Assembly (NCBI GenBank): GCA_900555955.1
Contig: USNA01000046.1
Coordinates: forward strand, 1-7,282
Direction of reading: 5' to 3'
Source of the DNA: an uncultured Collinsella sp.
GTDB lineage: Bacteria > Actinomycetota > Coriobacteriia > Coriobacteriales > Coriobacteriaceae
Length of the DNA stretch: 7,282 nt
Part shown: in pieces, positions 5,655-7,282 of the stretch
Layout of the letters: each line of letters begins with the position of its first letter
Numbering within the stretch: position 1 is the stretch's first letter
Position numbers and translations under genes: made by a program
Notes under the pieces: generated by a model
Databases searched by the model: none
The model's input: the letters and a program-made list of their open reading frames with translations, nothing else
Told to the model about the DNA's origin: nothing

Positions 5655-6083
5655 ATGGCTGAGAAGAAGGTTACCAACGTCATTAAGCTCCAGATTCCTG
5701 CTGGTGCAGCTAACCCCGCTCCTCCCGTCGGCCCCGCCCTGGGCGCTGCTGGCGTGAACATCATGCAGTTCTGCCAGGCCTTTAACGCCGAGACGCAGGA
5801 CAAGAAGGGCGACATCATCCCCGTTGAGATCACTGTCTACGAGGATAAGTCCTTCTCCTTCATCACCAAGACCCCGCCGGCGGCTCACCTCATCAAGAAG
5901 GAGCTGAACCTCAAGTCTGGTTCCGCTAAGCCCCAGGCCGACAAGGTTGGTCAGCTCTCCCAGGAGCAGCTCACCAAGATCGCCGAGATCAAGATGCCGG
6001 ACCTCAATGCCAACGACATTGACGCCGCCAAGAAGATCATCGCCGGTACCGCCCGTTCCATGGGCGTCACCATCGCTGAGTAG
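5655..6083 (+). CDS. rplK: 50S ribosomal protein L11
   Basis: L11 binds 23S rRNA at the GTPase-associated centre and mediates factor binding. From ATG 5655 it has 142 residues, the family norm. The proline-rich N-terminal domain shows [20 protein letters not shown] (15-34), [12 protein letters not shown] (33-44) and [16 protein letters not shown] (54-69). The RNA-binding C-terminal domain ends with the signature GTARSMGV (131-138). An in-frame ATG at 5649 would add only Met-Thr, but AAAGGA (5643-5648) directly abuts it and is correctly spaced only for 5655, where the conserved MAEKKV begins. A 120-nt gap separates it from nusG. There I see no clear promoter (TATAGC at 5614 with TTCTAA at 5591 is weak), so it may be read from upstream or from a weak internal promoter. 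Confidence 0.98.
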   Translation: MAEKKVTNVIKLQIPAGAANPAPPVGPALGAAGVNIMQFCQAFNAETQDKKGDIIPVEITVYEDKSFSFITKTPPAAHLIKKELNLKSGSAKPQADKVGQLSQEQLTKIAEIKMPDLNANDIDAAKKIIAGTARSMGVTIAE

Positions 6084-6101
6084 CGATTTCTTTAGGTAAC
6101 G

Positions 6102-6150
6102 ACGGGTGCTCCGACCGGGGCGCCCGTTAAATGTGTGCAATAGGGCACAC
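6102..6150 (+). promoter_or_regulatory. Two tandem hairpins in the rplK-rplA gap
   Basis: ACGGGTGCTCC (6102-6112) pairs with GGGGCGCCCGT (6117-6127): 11 bp with two G-U pairs and a GACC tetraloop. GTGTGC (6133-6138) then pairs with GCACAC (6145-6150). The first hairpin has no following T-run and is unlikely to be a complete terminator. Together with the L1-like fold downstream they make the 117-nt gap almost entirely structured RNA. Confidence 0.5.
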
Positions 6151-6157
6151 GATACGA

Positions 6158-6187
6158 TGTGGGAGGGCTCGCGCCCGTTTAACCACA
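6158..6187 (+). promoter_or_regulatory. Putative L1-binding RNA site before rplA
   Basis: Outer stem TGTGG/CCACA (6158-6162, 6183-6187), internal loop GA opposite GTTTAA (6163-6164, 6177-6182), inner stem GGGC/GCCC (6165-6168, 6173-6176), tetraloop TCGC. The 5' strand GTGGGAGG is the same as the conserved GUGGGAGG strand of the L1 stalk in 23S rRNA. The two-stem plus asymmetric-loop layout is that of known L1 operators in mRNA. The 3' arm abuts the rplA ribosome-binding site (GGAGG 6188-6192), so L1 bound here would block its own translation. Confidence 0.65.
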
Positions 6188-6200
6188 GGAGGTAATGCAC

Positions 6201-6908
6201 ATGGCTAAGCATGGTAAGAGCTATAACGCCGCTGCCGAGAAGATCGACCGCGCCACGCTCTACACCCCCCTTCAGGCTGCCAAGCTCATCAAGGAGCTCG
6301 ACACCGCCAAGTTCGACGAGACCGTCGAGGCCCACTTCCGTCTGGGCGTCGATACTCGTAAGGCCGACCAGAATATCCGCGGTTCCATCTCCCTGCCCCA
6401 CGGTACCGGCAAGACCATTCGTGTTGCAGTCTTCGCCGAGGGCGAGAAGGCCCGCGAGGCCGAGGCTGGCGGCGCCGACATCATCGGTTCCGACGAGCTC
6501 GTCGCCCAGATCCAGAAGGGCGAGATCAACTTCGACGCCGCTATCGCTACGCCGAACATGATGGCCAAGGTTGGCCGCATCGGTAAGATTCTTGGTCCCC
6601 GTGGCCTCATGCCGAACCCTAAGCTCGGCACCGTGACCATGGACGTCGCCAAGATGGTCTCCGAGCTCAAGGCCGGCCGCGTTGAGTATCGCGCCGACCG
6701 CTACGGCATCTGCCACGTGCCCCTGGGCAAGAAGTCCTTCTCCGAGCAGCAGCTCGTCGAGAACTACGCTGCCCTGTACACCGAGATCCTGCGCGTCAAG
6801 CCCGCTTCTGCGAAGGGCAAGTACGTTAAGTCCATCTCCGTGTCTTCCACCATGGGCCCTGGCATCAAGGTTGATCCCGCTATCCAGCGCGACTTCCTGG
6901 CTGAGTAA
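6201..6908 (+). CDS. rplA: 50S ribosomal protein L1
   Basis: L1 binds the L1 stalk of 23S rRNA, helps release deacylated tRNA, and in many bacteria represses its own operon. It has 235 residues from ATG 6201, matching the family. Domain I residues [20 protein letters not shown] (38-57) and [11 protein letters not shown] (61-71) are present. The family signature [19 protein letters not shown] spans 128-146 in domain II. The chain returns to domain I with [23 protein letters not shown] and TMGPGIKVD (217-225). An in-frame ATG at 6195 would add Met-His, but AGGAGGT (6187-6193) is correctly spaced for 6201, where the typical MAKHGKSY begins. It is preceded by a candidate L1 operator and followed by a strong terminator, so rplJ-rplL are not in the same unit here. 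Confidence 0.98.
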   Translation: MAKHGKSYNAAAEKIDRATLYTPLQAAKLIKELDTAKFDETVEAHFRLGVDTRKADQNIRGSISLPHGTGKTIRVAVFAEGEKAREAEAGGADIIGSDELVAQIQKGEINFDAAIATPNMMAKVGRIGKILGPRGLMPNPKLGTVTMDVAKMVSELKAGRVEYRADRYGICHVPLGKKSFSEQQLVENYAALYTEILRVKPASAKGKYVKSISVSSTMGPGIKVDPAIQRDFLAE

Positions 6909-6946
6909 CTTTTAGTTACTGCCTGAGCAAAGCAAGCATTGCTAAA

Positions 6947-6990
6947 GAAACCCGGTTCTGTCTCGTGCAGGACCGGGTTTCTTGCTATCT
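6947..6990 (+). terminator. Rho-independent terminator after rplA
   Basis: GAAACCCGGTTCTG (6947-6960) pairs with CAGGACCGGGTTTC (6968-6981): 14 bp with one wobble and a 7-nt loop, followed by TTGCTATCT. The A-rich 5' side and T-rich 3' side also allow termination of a convergent transcript. Confidence 0.85.
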
Positions 6991-6993
6991 CGG

Positions 6994-7040
6994 GCCAAAA
7001 CCACCACAAAGGGGACAGGCACCTTTGTGGTGGTTTTGGC
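6994..7040. repeat. Perfect 19-bp hairpin repeat element
   Basis: GCCAAAACCACCACAAAGG (6994-7012) and CCTTTGTGGTGGTTTTGGC (7022-7040) are exact complements around GGACAGGCA. The core reads GGGGACAGGCACC. I recall such cores in REP-like elements near RAYT transposases and in Collinsella intergenic regions, though this could not be checked. It starts 4 nt after the rplA terminator region. Confidence 0.8.
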
Positions 7041-7073
7041 GCTTTGGCGTCAATGTTATGGCATCGCAGCGAG

Positions 7074-7171
7074 CCGGTTCCAAGTGCCCCAGGTCGCTCC
7101 GAAAGAGGAGCGACGCGTACTTTGGTACGCGAGCGACGGCTTGAGGGGCGAGATGGGGTGCTTGGGGCCGG
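7074..7171 (+). ncRNA. Large branched stem-loop, candidate structured RNA
   Basis: CCGGTTCCAAGTGCCCCA (7074-7091) pairs over 18 contiguous positions with TGGGGTGCTTGGGGCCGG (7154-7171). Its four non-Watson-Crick pairs are all G-U on the + strand. The 62-nt loop holds TCGCTCC/GGAGCGA (7094-7100, 7107-7113) and GCGTAC/GTACGC (7115-7120, 7125-7130). An alternative GTCGCTC/GAGCGAC pairing (7093-7099, 7131-7137) is also possible. No promoter or T-run was recognised, so it could instead be a DNA repeat or part of a 3' untranslated region. Confidence 0.35.
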
Positions 7172-7195
7172 CGCAGCGGCAAGCCTTAAAGGTGG

Positions 7196-7282
7196 TTACC
7201 AGGGGGTTCTAGCGGTTGAGGACTCGATAGCCTCGTGGCGCTTGGGGTCGCGACGCATGGTTTGCGGATTGTCGCTGGCATG
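7196..7282 (-). CDS. Possible C-terminal end of a convergent gene (partial)
   Basis: On the minus strand, a frame open from the right edge gives 28 residues (SDNPQTMRRDPKRHEAIESS near its middle, ending ARTPW) and stops at TAA (7198-7196). The charged composition resembles an ordinary protein tail, and the position after the rplA terminator and hairpins suits a convergent neighbour. Another minus-strand frame is also open over this short length, so this is tentative. No product can be named. Confidence 0.35.
   Translation of the reverse strand, partial: HASDNPQTMRRDPKRHEAIESSTARTPW

Noticed and set aside
4611..6716. 701-codon minus-strand open frame across secE, nusG, rplK and rplA
   Set aside because: It lies antisense to four certain genes and is rich in Leu/Gly/Asp/Val as expected for the complement of their biased codons; no domain is recognisable.
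6982..7212. Open frames on both strands after rplA
   Set aside because: They run through the perfect hairpin and the large stem-loop; their peptides have no protein-like character.

Overview
The window looks like a Coriobacteriia (Actinomycetota) chromosome, most likely a Collinsella-type genome. This is an inference from three things: the protein sequences of EF-Tu, NusG, L11 and L1; a fairly GC-rich coding style with strong codon bias in the translation genes; and an intergenic hairpin (6994-7040) of a kind I recall from Collinsella intergenic regions. No database comparison was possible.

Layout. Positions 1-100 hold the possible tail of an upstream gene and its terminator. Positions 148-1954 are an accessory stretch. 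It holds an 8+8 bp palindrome, a gene of about 223 codons broken by one in-frame TAA (255-926), and an unrecognised 332-residue protein (956-1954). Positions 1955-2222 are a gene-free repeat cluster: two copies of a 57-nt hairpin element at an exact 80-nt period, followed by a second hairpin family with interleaved inverted repeats.

From 2437 the window is the conserved translation and transcription block. A strong promoter (2437-2466) precedes tRNA-Tyr(GTA), tRNA-Thr(GGT) and tRNA-Met(CAT), then tuf (EF-Tu) and a textbook terminator (4091-4125). A second promoter with the same TTGACA box and 18-bp spacing (4266-4295) precedes rpmG (L33), tRNA-Trp(CCA), secE and nusG. Then come rplK (L11) and rplA (L1) and another strong terminator (6947-6981). 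The order tRNAs-tuf-secE-nusG-rplK-rplA matches the classical bacterial arrangement, but rplJ-rplL-rpoBC does not follow within the window. Instead there is a perfect 19-bp hairpin repeat, a large branched stem-loop (7074-7171) and probably the 3' end of a convergent gene.

How the genes work together: EF-Tu delivers aminoacyl-tRNAs such as those encoded beside it. L33, L11 and L1 are 50S proteins, NusG couples RNA polymerase to termination and translation, and SecE is part of the SecYEG export channel. The most informative regulatory signal is a compact RNA fold just upstream of the rplA ribosome-binding site (6158-6187). It has the two-stem, asymmetric-loop architecture of the L1 binding site in 23S rRNA, which suggests L1 autoregulation at rplA itself. 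The hairpin repeat families sit at the two edges of the conserved block.
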